From contig DATGZN010000077.1 of assembly GCA_035297145.1 (NCBI GenBank), forward strand, positions 124,001-188,000: a DNA stretch of 64,000 nucleotides, written 5' to 3'. The notes beneath the pieces were generated by a model. It did no database searches. It was not told the origin of the DNA and saw only the letters and a list, made by a program, of their open reading frames with translations. Position numbers and translations under genes: made by a program. The stretch's first letter is position 1; every line of letters starts with the position of its first letter. Source of the stretch: QHXW01 sp035297145. GTDB lineage: Bacteria; Acidobacteriota; Terriglobia; Bryobacterales; Bryobacteraceae. Shown here piece after piece: positions 51,468 to 60,719 of this stretch.

Positions 51468-52832
51468 TCAGGCGGTGCGGGCGAGGCTACGCAGTTTGGC
51501 GGATAGGGTGGTGCGCTTCAGCCGAAGCATGCCGGCGGCCTGGGCTTTGTTGCCACCGGTTTTACGGAGCGCCTGTTCGAGTATGGTGCGCTCCATCTGG
51601 GCGACAGTCTGTTCGAAATCGAGGCCTTCGTCCGGCAGCGCGATCATGGGAATGGTAGCGCCTGCGCCGGATCGAAGCACCGGGGCCGAGGGGAGCGGAA
51701 AATCCGCGGGGTACAATATCTCGCGTTCGCCGCTCAGCGCGATGGCCATCTCGACTGCATTCTCGAGTTGGCGCACGTTACCGGGCCACGGACAAGCCAC
51801 CAGCCTGTGCAGGGTTTCGCGCCCGACCCGCTTCGGCGCCAGGCCCTCCTGCGCGCAAATCTTGCGGATCATGTGCTGCACCAGCACTGGAATATCCGAC
51901 GCCCGCTCGCGCAACGCCGGGACCCGAAGAGGTACCACGTTGAGCCGGTAATAAAGGTCTTCGCGGAACTTACCTTTGCGCACACCCTGGGCAAGATCGA
52001 CATTACTGGCGGCAATCACGCGCACGTCGACCTTGACGGTTTCCGAGCTGCCGATGCGCTGAAACTCTCGCTCCTGTAGCACCCGTAGTAACTTGGCCTG
52101 GATATCGAGCGGGAGATCGCCGACCTCGTCGAGGAACAGTGTGCCGCGATGTGCCTGCTCGAAGCGTCCGATCCGATGGTTTATGGCGCCGGTGAACGCT
52201 CCTTTGACATGTCCGAACAGCTCCGCTTCCAGCAGGTTCTCCGGAAGCGCGGTACAGTTTACGGCAACCATGGGAGCGTGCGCCCTATGGCTCGCCATAT
52301 GGATGGCGCGTGCAACGAGTTCCTTTCCAGCGCCGGTTTCTCCGGAGATGAGCACGGTCGACTTGCGAGGGCCCACCAGCCGGATCATCTCCAGAACTTG
52401 CTGCATGGCCAGGCTTTCGCCGACCAAGAGTTCACGCCACGGTTCAGAGGCCATGGCCGTGGAACGTACGGCAAGCCCGCGCGACCGGCCGTATTCGGCG
52501 GCCCACTCGATCACTTGCCGGAATTCCTCGACATTGTCACCCGTCAGAAAGTGGAAGGCGCCCAACTTGATCAGGCGTACGGCATCGGACGGTGTACCTT
52601 CGGGGTCGTGAATGATCACGGGCAGACCGGCATGTACGCGCTGGATCTGTTCCAGCAGGTCTTCAGCGCTCAAGCCATCGAGCGGGAGGCTCACCACCAC
52701 GGCATCACATGCTGATCCTCGGAGCTGATCGACGCCCTGACAGGGGAGAATGTCATCAACGTCATGGCCGTTCAGGGCTTCGAGCCAAGCCGGCGGGATC
52801 GTATCGCCACCCGATATGTAGACTAGCTTCAT
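51468..52832 (-). CDS. Sigma-54-dependent transcriptional activator with pseudo-receiver
   Basis: A 454-aa NtrC-type protein. Residues ~1-120 form a receiver-like domain, but the phosphoacceptor Asp position (DAVVVSLPLDG) is Ser48, so phosphorylation is unlikely. The AAA+ domain has Walker A GETGAGKE (Lys170), the sigma-54-contact loop GAFTGA (residues 211-216) and Walker B LFLDEVGDL. A Fis-type HTH ends the protein (KTGGNKAQAAGMLRLKRTTL). It follows cheB by 79 bases in the same direction. It is the only sigma-54 activator in the window and could read the palindromes at 13828 and 14974, but nothing proves this. Confidence 0.93.
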   Translation of the reverse strand: MKLVYISGGDTIPPAWLEALNGHDVDDILPCQGVDQLRGSACDAVVVSLPLDGLSAEDLLEQIQRVHAGLPVIIHDPEGTPSDAVRLIKLGAFHFLTGDNVEEFRQVIEWAAEYGRSRGLAVRSTAMASEPWRELLVGESLAMQQVLEMIRLVGPRKSTVLISGETGAGKELVARAIHMASHRAHAPMVAVNCTALPENLLEAELFGHVKGAFTGAINHRIGRFEQAHRGTLFLDEVGDLPLDIQAKLLRVLQEREFQRIGSSETVKVDVRVIAASNVDLAQGVRKGKFREDLYYRLNVVPLRVPALRERASDIPVLVQHMIRKICAQEGLAPKRVGRETLHRLVACPWPGNVRQLENAVEMAIALSGEREILYPADFPLPSAPVLRSGAGATIPMIALPDEGLDFEQTVAQMERTILEQALRKTGGNKAQAAGMLRLKRTTLSAKLRSLARTA

Positions 52833-52911
52833 TGCCTTGCTACTGGAACCATCGACTGAAGGCGGTAATCCTTTAATCTCTTTTGTGTCTTAGTGTCTTG
52901 AGGGGATCGCT

Positions 52912-53994
52912 CTAGGCCAGCACGGGCTTCTTATGGATAGCAGAGAGAATGCTGCCGGCGATGGCTGGCAGCGGTTGTATGTGGTCCACAGCTCCCAGGC
53001 GGATCGCCTCCCGCGGCATCCCAAACACGACGCAGGTGGCTTCGTCCTGGGCGATGGTCGTCGCCCCTGCCCGCTTCAACTGGAGCATTCCGGCCGCGCC
53101 ATCGCTGCCCATGCCGGTCAGCAGAACGCCAACGGCCTTGGCGCCGGCCGCTTCCGCCACCGACTGGAACATGACGTCGACCGAGGGGCGCTGGTAACAT
53201 ACGCGGGGGCCATCTTTTACGGAAACGCAGTAACCGCCGGGCCGTTTGCGCAACAACATGTGAAAGTCTCCGGGTGCCACTAGCGCTAGACCAGGCCGCA
53301 GGTCGTCGCCGTCCACTGCCTCCCGCACCTCCATCTGGCAGATGCGGTTCAAGCGCTCGGCGAAAGCTCGCGAGAAGTTCGCGGGGATGTGCTGCGTTAC
53401 CAAGAGGGGCGGGAACTGTTCCGGCAGATGCACCAGAACATCGGCAATGGCTTCGGTTCCCCCCGTGGAAGCGCCGATGGCCACGACCAGGCTGGGATCC
53501 CAGGCACCCGGTGCGGCCAAAGCGGGCCGCGCCACCACGTGGGCCGGGGCCGGCGGGCGCTCTGCGGGTCTGGCGGCGCGAGTGCGAATTCGTGCAGCCG
53601 CCGCGGCGCGAATTTTGTTTGCCAATACCAGACGCAGTTCGCCCACCGAGTAGGGGCCGCCGGGCTTGGCCAGCACTTCAACGGCGCCGGATTCGAGCGC
53701 GTCCAAAGCGGCTTTGCACGATGCCTGTCCGAGCGAGCTGATCACGATTACGGGCATGGGATGGTACTGCATCAGCTTGCGCAGAAACGTCAGCCCGTCC
53801 ATCCGCGGCATCTCGATGTCCAGGGTAAGAACGTCTGGTTGGAGAGTCAGGATCTTGTCGCGCGCCACGTACGGATCGGGCGCCGTCCCCACCACCTCGA
53901 TATCCGGCTCGCCAGACAGCGCCTCGCTCAGGATCTTGCGCACGATCGCCGAGTCATCCACGATCAGCGTCTTGATGGGGCGCGCATCATTCAT
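52912..53994 (-). CDS. cheB: Chemotaxis protein-glutamate methylesterase
   Basis: A 360-aa response-regulator/methylesterase. The receiver has phosphoacceptor Asp in LTLDIEMPRMDG and the output domain has the catalytic Ser in AIGASTGGTEAI, His in TQHIP and Asp in LLTGMGSDGAAGM. An Ala/Pro-rich linker (RTRAARPAERPPAPAHVVAR) joins them. It removes methyl groups from chemoreceptors and balances CheR. Its start overlaps the CheX gene by 4 bases (ATGA), so it is the last gene of the chemotaxis operon. Confidence 0.96.
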   Translation of the reverse strand: MNDARPIKTLIVDDSAIVRKILSEALSGEPDIEVVGTAPDPYVARDKILTLQPDVLTLDIEMPRMDGLTFLRKLMQYHPMPVIVISSLGQASCKAALDALESGAVEVLAKPGGPYSVGELRLVLANKIRAAAAARIRTRAARPAERPPAPAHVVARPALAAPGAWDPSLVVAIGASTGGTEAIADVLVHLPEQFPPLLVTQHIPANFSRAFAERLNRICQMEVREAVDGDDLRPGLALVAPGDFHMLLRKRPGGYCVSVKDGPRVCYQRPSVDVMFQSVAEAAGAKAVGVLLTGMGSDGAAGMLQLKRAGATTIAQDEATCVVFGMPREAIRLGAVDHIQPLPAIAGSILSAIHKKPVLA

Positions 53995-54440
53995 GATTGC
54001 ACGTCCATAGAAAGAAAGATCGCGATTTCCCCGTCGCCTATGTCGAACGCCCGGGAGACCGCTTCCGGCTGTGCCACTTCGGCCGCGTCCACCATAGCCG
54101 GCTGGCCCAGATCAAAGTGCGCGCCGCGGTCCAACCGGCTCAGCACAGAACCGCACATCATGTTGGTGAGTTCGCAAATCACCTCCTGCACTTGCGGCTT
54201 GGTCGGCTCGGCTGTCTCTTCGGCCAGAAAACTGGCAGCGACAACTTGGGCCGCGCCTGCCGTCAACCGGACGGCAAAGGCGCCCGAGCGGGCGCCCGAA
54301 AACTCCAGCCGGGCGGCGACTGCGCCCGCAGGCGGAGTCGCGCTCACCGGCGCTTCTCCGATCACCGAACTGAAAAACATGGTTTCGAGAACATCCGCGG
54401 CTGCCGCCGCCAGCGATTCTGCCACCCCTGTGTCAGTCAT
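53991..54440 (-). CDS. cheX: CheX-like chemotaxis phosphatase
   Basis: A 149-aa CheX/CheC-type phosphatase. The conserved helix with catalytic Glu and Asn is VICELTNMMCGSVL (Glu-x2-Asn), with the domain start VLETMFFSSVIG. It would hydrolyse phospho-CheY. Only one such helix is present, as in CheX. It overlaps CheY by 8 bases and CheB by 4 bases, so translation is coupled. The strand DGEIAIFLSMDV ends the protein. Whether it dimerises cannot be seen. Confidence 0.85.
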   Translation of the reverse strand: MTDTGVAESLAAAAADVLETMFFSSVIGEAPVSATPPAGAVAARLEFSGARSGAFAVRLTAGAAQVVAASFLAEETAEPTKPQVQEVICELTNMMCGSVLSRLDRGAHFDLGQPAMVDAAEVAQPEAVSRAFDIGDGEIAIFLSMDVQS

Positions 54441-54819
54441 GCGATACCCCCAATACCCGTTCCAACTCCCCGCGCAGCGCTTCCGGGGAGAATGGCTTCG
54501 AGATATACCCCTTGGCCCCCAGCTGAATCATGCGTTGCATGCGGTTCTCGGTGGCGTCGGTGGAGATCACCACCACCGGTATGACCCGGTACTTGTCGTG
54601 CTCCTCGATACGCCGCAGGAACTCCTCGCCGTTCATCTCGGGCATGTTGATGTCGGTCAGGATGATGTCTACCGCCTGTTGCTCGAGTAGCGCCAGCCCC
54701 TGCGCCCCATTGCCGGCGTTCAGGCAAGTGTCCACCTCGAAGCCGGAGAGGTCGATCACGCGGCGCACGAACGCTCGCATGGACGGAGAATCATCCACGA
54801 TCATTACGCGATATGCCAT
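54433..54819 (-). CDS. cheY: Chemotaxis response regulator
   Basis: A 128-aa single-domain receiver. The acidic pair is IVDDSPSMR, the phosphoacceptor Asp is in IILTDINMPEMNG, the switch Thr in VVVISTDATEN and the Lys in GYISKPFSPE. Phosphorylated by CheA, it should act on a motor or pilus machine outside this window. The start at 54819 has AAGGAG upstream; the frame extends backwards by 65 codons but only as overlap with cheD. It overlaps cheD by 29 bases and cheX by 8. Confidence 0.95.
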   Translation of the reverse strand: MAYRVMIVDDSPSMRAFVRRVIDLSGFEVDTCLNAGNGAQGLALLEQQAVDIILTDINMPEMNGEEFLRRIEEHDKYRVIPVVVISTDATENRMQRMIQLGAKGYISKPFSPEALRGELERVLGVSHD

Positions 54820-55333
54820 CGGTTGCTCCTTTCCAATCCGCGCGGACAGCCGGCATCTCCTGCTCGGCTTCTCCCGCTGTCCGCAGCCAGAATTTTCCGC
54901 TGCCCACCTCGAGCCGCACAGTCCGCGAAACTTTGCCGCCCACGTCTTCCGCGCTGACCAGAACGCCCGCTTTCCAAAGAATCTTGCGCACTGCCAAGTA
55001 GTTGCGCTTGCCAATGTTGAACACGCCGTTTTCGTCCATCACTTGCGCTCCACCGGCCAGCCGCACCGTCAAACGCCGCTTTTCAGCGCCGCATTCATAG
55101 GCGTTCCGGAAGAGCAGCGGTATCCCGGTGTCGGCAAACATGTACGGATTGGATTGTGCCTTGGCCCGGTCGATGCCCGATTCCGGCAGCATCAAGTGCA
55201 GCATTCCCCCCACACCGGCGGCGGCGTCGTGAATGGTCACTGCGATGCAGGAGCCGAGCGCGTACGTCACGAGCGATCCGTCGGGGTCATTGCTGATCTG
55301 ACAGTCCGCCACCTGCACGACCAGCGGTTTCAT
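54791..55333 (-). CDS. cheD: Chemoreceptor glutamine deamidase
   Basis: A 180-aa CheD. The catalytic Cys lies in YALGSCIAVTIHDAAAG, the His in GMLHLMLPES, and Thr/Ser residues in RLAGGAQVM. It converts receptor glutamines to glutamates and often binds a CheC/CheX-type phosphatase; CheX lies two genes downstream. ATG 55333 is in the ATGA overlap with cheR. The frame's longer upstream reach lies wholly inside cheR. The C-terminal end overlaps cheY by 29 bases. Confidence 0.93.
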   Translation of the reverse strand: MKPLVVQVADCQISNDPDGSLVTYALGSCIAVTIHDAAAGVGGMLHLMLPESGIDRAKAQSNPYMFADTGIPLLFRNAYECGAEKRRLTVRLAGGAQVMDENGVFNIGKRNYLAVRKILWKAGVLVSAEDVGGKVSRTVRLEVGSGKFWLRTAGEAEQEMPAVRADWKGATDGISRNDRG

Positions 55334-56175
55334 CGGCCCCCCTTTCTGTAAATCGTGGGACGGACGTAGGCGAGCGGGTGATCGATGCCGGTTAGGCTCT
55401 CCGAATGGCCGATGAACAGATACCCGCCGGGCTCCAGGTGCGCGGCCAGCCGCTCGACGAGTTTTTGCTGGGTAGGTTTGTCGAAGTAGATCATCACGTT
55501 CCGGCAAAAGATCACGCGAAAAAGTTCGCTGCCGGACGTCTGCTCGATCAGGTTGAGGCGTCGAAACTCGACTCGTTTCGCTACTTCAGGTTTGACGCGA
55601 TAGAACCCTTTCCAACGGCCGTCGCCCCGCAGAAAGTAGGCTCGCAGCCACGCAGGTGAGAGATTTTCCACTTTTGCCGCCGGATACACGCCGCGGCTGG
55701 CCTCCGCCAGCGCCTTAGAGGAAATGTCGGTTGCCAGAATGCGCAATTGAGGTCCGGTAGCGCCTCCCAGGGCGTCGAGTACCGAAAGAGCGATAGTGTA
55801 CGGCTCTTCGCCCGTTGAACAAGCCGCACTCCAGATCGAAAGACGGTCCGACCGGGCGCAGGCGGGCAGCACTTCTTTCAACAGGAAGTCAAAGTGCGAC
55901 GGTTCGCGCAGGAAGTTGGTGAAATTGGTAGCCAGAGCATCAATCAGTTCGATGAGAGATTCGCCGGTCCGGTCGTCGACCACCCGCTGGTAGTATTCCT
56001 GGAACGACCGGCACCCGGCCGCCCGCACCTTCTTTCCCAGCCGGGCAGTCACTAGCTCGTACTTCTCCGGCTTCAGCTGCAACCCAAATTTCTCGTATGC
56101 CAGCCGGCTGATGTTCGAAAACTCCCGCTCGGTCAGCGGGCGGATCGGCTCGGCCAGGGGAGTCGGGCTAGGCAT
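55330..56175 (-). CDS. cheR: Chemotaxis protein methyltransferase
   Basis: A 281-aa CheR. The N-terminal helical domain is FSNISRLAYEKFGLQLKPEK and the SAM domain has IWSAACSTGEEPYTIAL, LRILATDISSKALAEA, and VIFCRNVMIYFDKPTQQKLV. The end GGYLFIGHSESL is typical. It methylates receptor glutamates and pairs with CheB. It overlaps cheA by 8 bases and cheD by 4. The length is close to the E. coli enzyme. Confidence 0.96.
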   Translation of the reverse strand: MPSPTPLAEPIRPLTEREFSNISRLAYEKFGLQLKPEKYELVTARLGKKVRAAGCRSFQEYYQRVVDDRTGESLIELIDALATNFTNFLREPSHFDFLLKEVLPACARSDRLSIWSAACSTGEEPYTIALSVLDALGGATGPQLRILATDISSKALAEASRGVYPAAKVENLSPAWLRAYFLRGDGRWKGFYRVKPEVAKRVEFRRLNLIEQTSGSELFRVIFCRNVMIYFDKPTQQKLVERLAAHLEPGGYLFIGHSESLTGIDHPLAYVRPTIYRKGGR

Positions 56176-58243
56176 GAGAGGCTCTCCCGTAAATGCCCTC
56201 CATATCCAGGATTAGCCCCACACGGCCGTCTCCCAGGATGGCGCCGCCGGCTACCCCGGAAATGTTCCGCAGACTCTCTCCCAGGCTCTTGATCACGACC
56301 TCCTGCTTGCCCAGAACGTCATCCACCATCAGGCAGAAGTCCTTGCCTTCACTTTCGGCTATGATCAGCACACTCGAGGCATAATCCTCGGAGCGCGGCT
56401 TCACCAGGAACCGCCGGTAGAGCCGCACCACTGGAAACAGCCGCCCGCGCACCAATGCCATCTCTTCGCGGTTTTCCAGCGTGAACATAATCTCTTCGGT
56501 GGGGCGAAGCATTTCCTTTACCGCGAACACGGGTACGATGTAGCGCTCCTTGCCGACCCCCACCACCAAACCCTCAATGATGGCCAACGTCAGGGGCAGC
56601 TTCAAAAGAAATGAAGTTCCCTGACCGGCCACGGACTGGATCTCCACCCGCCCTCGGAGCTGCTGGATTTTCTTCCGGACTACATCCATGCCCACGCCAC
56701 GTCCCGAGATGTCGGTGACTTTGTCGGCGGTTGAGAAGCCCGGTTCGAAAATGAGATTGAAGATTTCGCTATCCGAAAGATGATCCGTGCTATCGATCAG
56801 CCCTTTTTCCCGCGCCTTGGCAACGATCTTTTCCCGATTCAGTCCGCGGCCGTCGTCCGCGATCTCGATCGAGATGAATCCCGCCTGATGAAACGCCCGC
56901 AACGTCACCCGGGCGACCGGGCTTTTGCCGGCCGCGCGGCGCGCATCGGGAGTTTCGATGCCGTGGTCAATGGCGTTGCGAACCATGTGCATCAGCGGAT
57001 CCGCTAGTTCCTCGACAATGTTGCGATCGAGCTCGGTTTCTTCACCAGCGGTTTGCAAGTCCACTTGCTTGTTGTGTTTTCGCGACAGATCGCGCACCAG
57101 ACGCGCCATCTTCTGGAAGAGTTGGCCCACCGGAACCATGCGCATGGACATGGCCGTCTTCTGCACTTCGTTGGTAATGCGGCCGAGCTGCGCCAGGGTG
57201 CGCACCAGTTTGGAGTTACTCAGGCCGGCCAGCTCCGGGTTGTGCCGGACCATGGATTCGGCGATCACCATCTCGCCCACCATGTCCACCAGGAAGTCCA
57301 GTTTTCCGGTGTCCACTTTCACCGATCTGGTTTCAACGTTCGCCGATGTCTTCTTCTCCGTTCGGGTCTCTGGTTTTGCCGGCGCTTCGCCCATTGGCAC
57401 AGCGTCTTGCGGAGAAGAAACCGCCTGCGACAGGGCGCGGAGATCGCCACTTCCGGGCGCGGCCGGCTCTGGAGCGCTGGTACCGCCGGCGCCAACGCCT
57501 AGCAGAGCGCGCAGAGATTTCACCAGCGCTGCATTCTCTTGCGGCGGCGAAGCGGGCCCGCCGCGCAACTCGCTTTCAACGCGTTGAATCTCCCGGCCCA
57601 GATAATCTTTCGCCGCGAGTGCCCCGTCGATCACGGCTGCGGTCACCGCCAGTTCCCCATTGCGCGCCCGGTCGAGGAGGGTTTCGACCTCATGAGCAAC
57701 CGCCTGCATGGCGGAAAATTCCAGAAATCCGGCCAGGCCCTTGATGGTATGAAAACCTCGGAAGACCGAATGAATCGGCTCCATTTCGGCAGGGTTCTGT
57801 TCGAGCGCCAGAAGCTGGACCTCGATGTTGGCCAGATGCTCCCGAGATTCCAAGATGAAATCCGAGACCAGCTCCGCATCCTGCGCCAGGGCGTTGGCCG
57901 CGACAGGCGCCTGCGGTGCCTGCGGCTGAGCCGTGTAAGCTCGCTCGAGCGCTTCCTGAATCCAGGTAAGGCCTTCGCGCATCACCAGCTCCAGCCCATT
58001 GCGGTCGCTCGTGCCGAGCCGCACTTCCGCCACCTGCAATTGCAGTTTGACGGCCGCGGTGTGGATGTCGGGCCGGCCGCTCAGCTCGGCTGCGGCGCTC
58101 ATCCTGCCCAGCGTGGAAGCCAGGTCCTGCAACTGTTTATCCGCCCAGTCGCCGTCTTTCATGACCAACTGCGCGGCCAGGCTATCCACCAGCTCGCGCA
58201 CCAGGGACGTTTCGGTTAACTGATCTTGCCGGGAATCAGACAT
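56168..58243 (-). CDS. cheA: Chemotaxis histidine kinase CheA
   Basis: A 691-aa kinase. Residues 1-110 are a helical region that looks like a degenerate Hpt domain without a His. The real Hpt follows, with phosphoacceptor His165 in GFHTIKGLAGFLEF. An Ala/Pro-rich linker with Thr/Glu/Lys stretches runs to ~300, the dimerisation helix is VDTGKLDFLVDMVGEMVIAE, the kinase ATP site NAIDHGIETPD and DDGRGLNREKIVA, and a CheW-like end SLGESLRNISGVAGG. No P2 domain is seen. It overlaps cheR by 8 bases. Confidence 0.95.
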   Translation of the reverse strand: MSDSRQDQLTETSLVRELVDSLAAQLVMKDGDWADKQLQDLASTLGRMSAAAELSGRPDIHTAAVKLQLQVAEVRLGTSDRNGLELVMREGLTWIQEALERAYTAQPQAPQAPVAANALAQDAELVSDFILESREHLANIEVQLLALEQNPAEMEPIHSVFRGFHTIKGLAGFLEFSAMQAVAHEVETLLDRARNGELAVTAAVIDGALAAKDYLGREIQRVESELRGGPASPPQENAALVKSLRALLGVGAGGTSAPEPAAPGSGDLRALSQAVSSPQDAVPMGEAPAKPETRTEKKTSANVETRSVKVDTGKLDFLVDMVGEMVIAESMVRHNPELAGLSNSKLVRTLAQLGRITNEVQKTAMSMRMVPVGQLFQKMARLVRDLSRKHNKQVDLQTAGEETELDRNIVEELADPLMHMVRNAIDHGIETPDARRAAGKSPVARVTLRAFHQAGFISIEIADDGRGLNREKIVAKAREKGLIDSTDHLSDSEIFNLIFEPGFSTADKVTDISGRGVGMDVVRKKIQQLRGRVEIQSVAGQGTSFLLKLPLTLAIIEGLVVGVGKERYIVPVFAVKEMLRPTEEIMFTLENREEMALVRGRLFPVVRLYRRFLVKPRSEDYASSVLIIAESEGKDFCLMVDDVLGKQEVVIKSLGESLRNISGVAGGAILGDGRVGLILDMEGIYGRASHA

Positions 58244-58279
58244 GGATGCTCACAAAGGCGGGACCCGCCCAGTCCTCTC

Positions 58280-59878
58280 TTAGAACTCCTTGAAGTCGTC
58301 ATCAAAAGGTATCGCCGATTTCTGCGATTTGCCGCTGGAAACGGGGTGGCTCGAATGGGTGTTCGTGCGCGGACGAGCAGCTACTGCCTGGGCCGAAGCG
58401 TTGCGTGCCCCCTGAGGCCGGCGTGACGTCGTTTGCGACGCTCCTGCTCCACCCACCATCTGTTGCAACTCCGCCACCACCGCGTGCATGGTCTGCGCTT
58501 GCGCCGACAACTGCTCACTCGCGGATGCGCTCTCCTCCGCACTGGCGGCCGTCTTCTGCGTCACCTGTTCCATCTGGGTGACTGCCTTGGCGATCTGCTC
58601 GATCCCCCGCGCCTGCTCCTGGCTGCCGACACTCACTTCATCGACCAGCGTCTTCACCGCGTTCGAACTCTCCGTGATCGAGTGAATGGCCGCGGTCACC
58701 TGGTCGAGCTTGGACTTGCCATCGTTGGACTTGGCAATCGACTCCTCGATCAAGCCGGCCGTGTCCTTGGCTGCCTGGGCGCACCGCTGTGCCAGGTTGC
58801 GGACTTCATCGGCCACCACGGCAAATCCCATGCCCGCCTCGCCCGCGCGTGCCGCTTCCACCGCCGCGTTGAGAGCCAGAATGTTCGTCTGGAATGCGAT
58901 TTCGTCGATGACTTTGATGATCTTAGCCACCTTGTCGCTCGAGGCAGTGATCTCTTTCATGGAGTCGACCATCTGGTCGACCACGCGATTGGCTTCCTGA
59001 ATCTTGGTGGCTGCCTCACCCATGAATTCCGCGGCCGATTTGGAGTTGGTGGCATTCTTTTGCGTCATCGAATGAATCTCTTCGGTAGACGCTGAAGTCT
59101 CCTCCAGGGACGCAGCCTGCTCGGATGCACCCTGCGCCAAGGCCTGGCTCGAAGCTGCCACCTCATTAGAGGCGCTGGCCACCTGGTTGCCGCTATCGTC
59201 CATCTGCTCAGCCACCTGGCGCAATGCGTTGCTGATCTGCCGCACGATGAACAGCGCCGTGGTACCCACGACGAGGCAAATGCCGATCAGAGTAAGTGCG
59301 ATCCAATAGCTGAGAGAGGTCTGTTCACGGCCTCTTTGGGCCGAAGCCGTAAACTGTTCACGTTCGACTGCCGCAAGGTCATTCACCGCCGTTCGCATCT
59401 GGTTCGCTTGTGCCATGGCGGCATCAAGTGCGGCTTTTAAACTGCTGTCAAACTGCTCTGCCGCGCAGAGTCGTTCAATTTCCTGAGAAGCAAGCAGCCA
59501 AGATGCGACAGAAGACTGTATTTGCTCGACGGCTCGCTTGCCCGTTTCCGTCGTCAGCAGCCCCTGGATTTCGTTCGCCAGCTTTTCGGTGCCCGCGGCA
59601 TATTTGCGGAAATGATCTTTGTTTTCCTGCGTGAGCGCGGAGTTTTTCATCATGGCGTAGACGACTACTCCCCGTTGCGCCGCTCTCATCTCACCAATGC
59701 TCGCGAGGAGTTGACCCGTCAAATCCAACTTCTTCCCGATCACATTCGCTGTGAGGTCCAGTTCTTTGCCCAGGCTGCGGACCGACGACAGCGACGAATA
59801 CGCCAATCCCAGAGTCAGCGCCACCAGGGCGCCGAGCGCCAGCATCAGTTTCTTACCGATTGTCATTTGTGAAAACAT
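58280..59878 (-). CDS. Methyl-accepting chemotaxis protein with C-terminal tether pentapeptide
   Basis: A 532-aa receptor. TM1 is near residues 10-30 (LMLALGALVALTLGLAYSSL) and TM2 near 190-210 (IALTLIGICLVVGTTALFIV), with a ~160-residue periplasmic four-helix-like domain between. The signalling hairpin has NILALNAAVEAARAGEAGMG and FAVVADEVRNLAQR. A flexible ~60-residue tail rich in Ala, Ser, Arg and Pro ends in DFKEF, which fits the x-[HFYW]-x2-[HFYW] pentapeptide that binds CheR or CheB. It sits between cheW and cheA, 36 bases upstream of cheA, and should be the operon's own receptor. No HAMP domain is evident. Confidence 0.92.
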   Translation of the reverse strand: MFSQMTIGKKLMLALGALVALTLGLAYSSLSSVRSLGKELDLTANVIGKKLDLTGQLLASIGEMRAAQRGVVVYAMMKNSALTQENKDHFRKYAAGTEKLANEIQGLLTTETGKRAVEQIQSSVASWLLASQEIERLCAAEQFDSSLKAALDAAMAQANQMRTAVNDLAAVEREQFTASAQRGREQTSLSYWIALTLIGICLVVGTTALFIVRQISNALRQVAEQMDDSGNQVASASNEVAASSQALAQGASEQAASLEETSASTEEIHSMTQKNATNSKSAAEFMGEAATKIQEANRVVDQMVDSMKEITASSDKVAKIIKVIDEIAFQTNILALNAAVEAARAGEAGMGFAVVADEVRNLAQRCAQAAKDTAGLIEESIAKSNDGKSKLDQVTAAIHSITESSNAVKTLVDEVSVGSQEQARGIEQIAKAVTQMEQVTQKTAASAEESASASEQLSAQAQTMHAVVAELQQMVGGAGASQTTSRRPQGARNASAQAVAARPRTNTHSSHPVSSGKSQKSAIPFDDDFKEF

Positions 59879-59931
59879 AAGAATGTCCTTAGAATGTCCT
59901 TTAATGTTGATCGACGAAAATCAGCCGCGCC

Positions 59932-60450
59932 TTACTGCATCACCGAGTCCAGCCCTTGCAGTTCCTGGCTGCTCAGCACCTGGTCGATATCCAGCAGGAT
60001 CTTGACCTTCCCTTTGCTCTTCGCCATGCCCAGAATGTAAGGCGTAACCACCCCGCTGCCAAATTCGGGTGTGTCTTCGATGTCGGCGGCCGCGAGGTTC
60101 AGCACCTCGGATACGCCATCCACCACGATGCCCATCATCAGTGAGCTCGCTTCGAGCTGGACTTGCACCACAATGATGCAGGTGCGCTGCGTGTATTCCA
60201 ATTCGGGCAGACGGAACTTCAGGCGCAGGTCTACTACGGGGACCACTTTACCCCGCAGATTAATAACGCCTTTCACGTGCGCGGCTGTTTGCGGGACGGC
60301 CGTGATATCCTGCACGCCCATGATTTCTCGCACTTTCAGCACCTGGATGGCGAACTCTTCCCGCCCCAATTGAAAGGTGAGGTATTTGCCGGCGCGCCCA
60401 TCCGTTTTGACGGCGCTTTCCCGCGGATTGGTCAGAACAGCTGTCTCCAT
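59932..60450 (-). CDS. cheW: Chemotaxis coupling protein CheW
   Basis: A 172-aa SH3-like adaptor linking receptors to CheA. It has YLTFQLGREEFAIQVLKVRE, VKGVINLRGKVVPVVDLRLK and MGIVVDGVSEVLNL, all typical. The first ~25 residues (METAVLTNPRESAVKTDGRA) are an extra N-terminal tail. ATG 60450 has AGGAGA upstream, which decides the start over the open frame further left. It is the first gene of the chemotaxis cluster, 53 bases upstream of the receptor gene. Confidence 0.95.
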   Translation of the reverse strand: METAVLTNPRESAVKTDGRAGKYLTFQLGREEFAIQVLKVREIMGVQDITAVPQTAAHVKGVINLRGKVVPVVDLRLKFRLPELEYTQRTCIIVVQVQLEASSLMMGIVVDGVSEVLNLAAADIEDTPEFGSGVVTPYILGMAKSKGKVKILLDIDQVLSSQELQGLDSVMQ

Positions 60451-60719
60451 GGTTTCTCCTGTCACAGGTCTAAGGCAGGGGTCCCACCTAGGGGGCTCAC
60501 ATGCCAACTCAAAACACTGATCGTCATCTGGCATGCAAAGCTTTAGGCGGCCGCTGGAAAGCATGCGCCCGAGACTAAAGAGTTTCCCCCGCTATTGAAG
60601 AACCGCGACCCCGAACGTACGAAGCCAGGCACTGCAAGCGCTCATTCGGGTTCACTGCTGGTCCGGTGGGGAAGAGGCCGCGCCTCGCTGGCGAGTTGGG
60701 GCATCCGTGGCGCTGAAAC

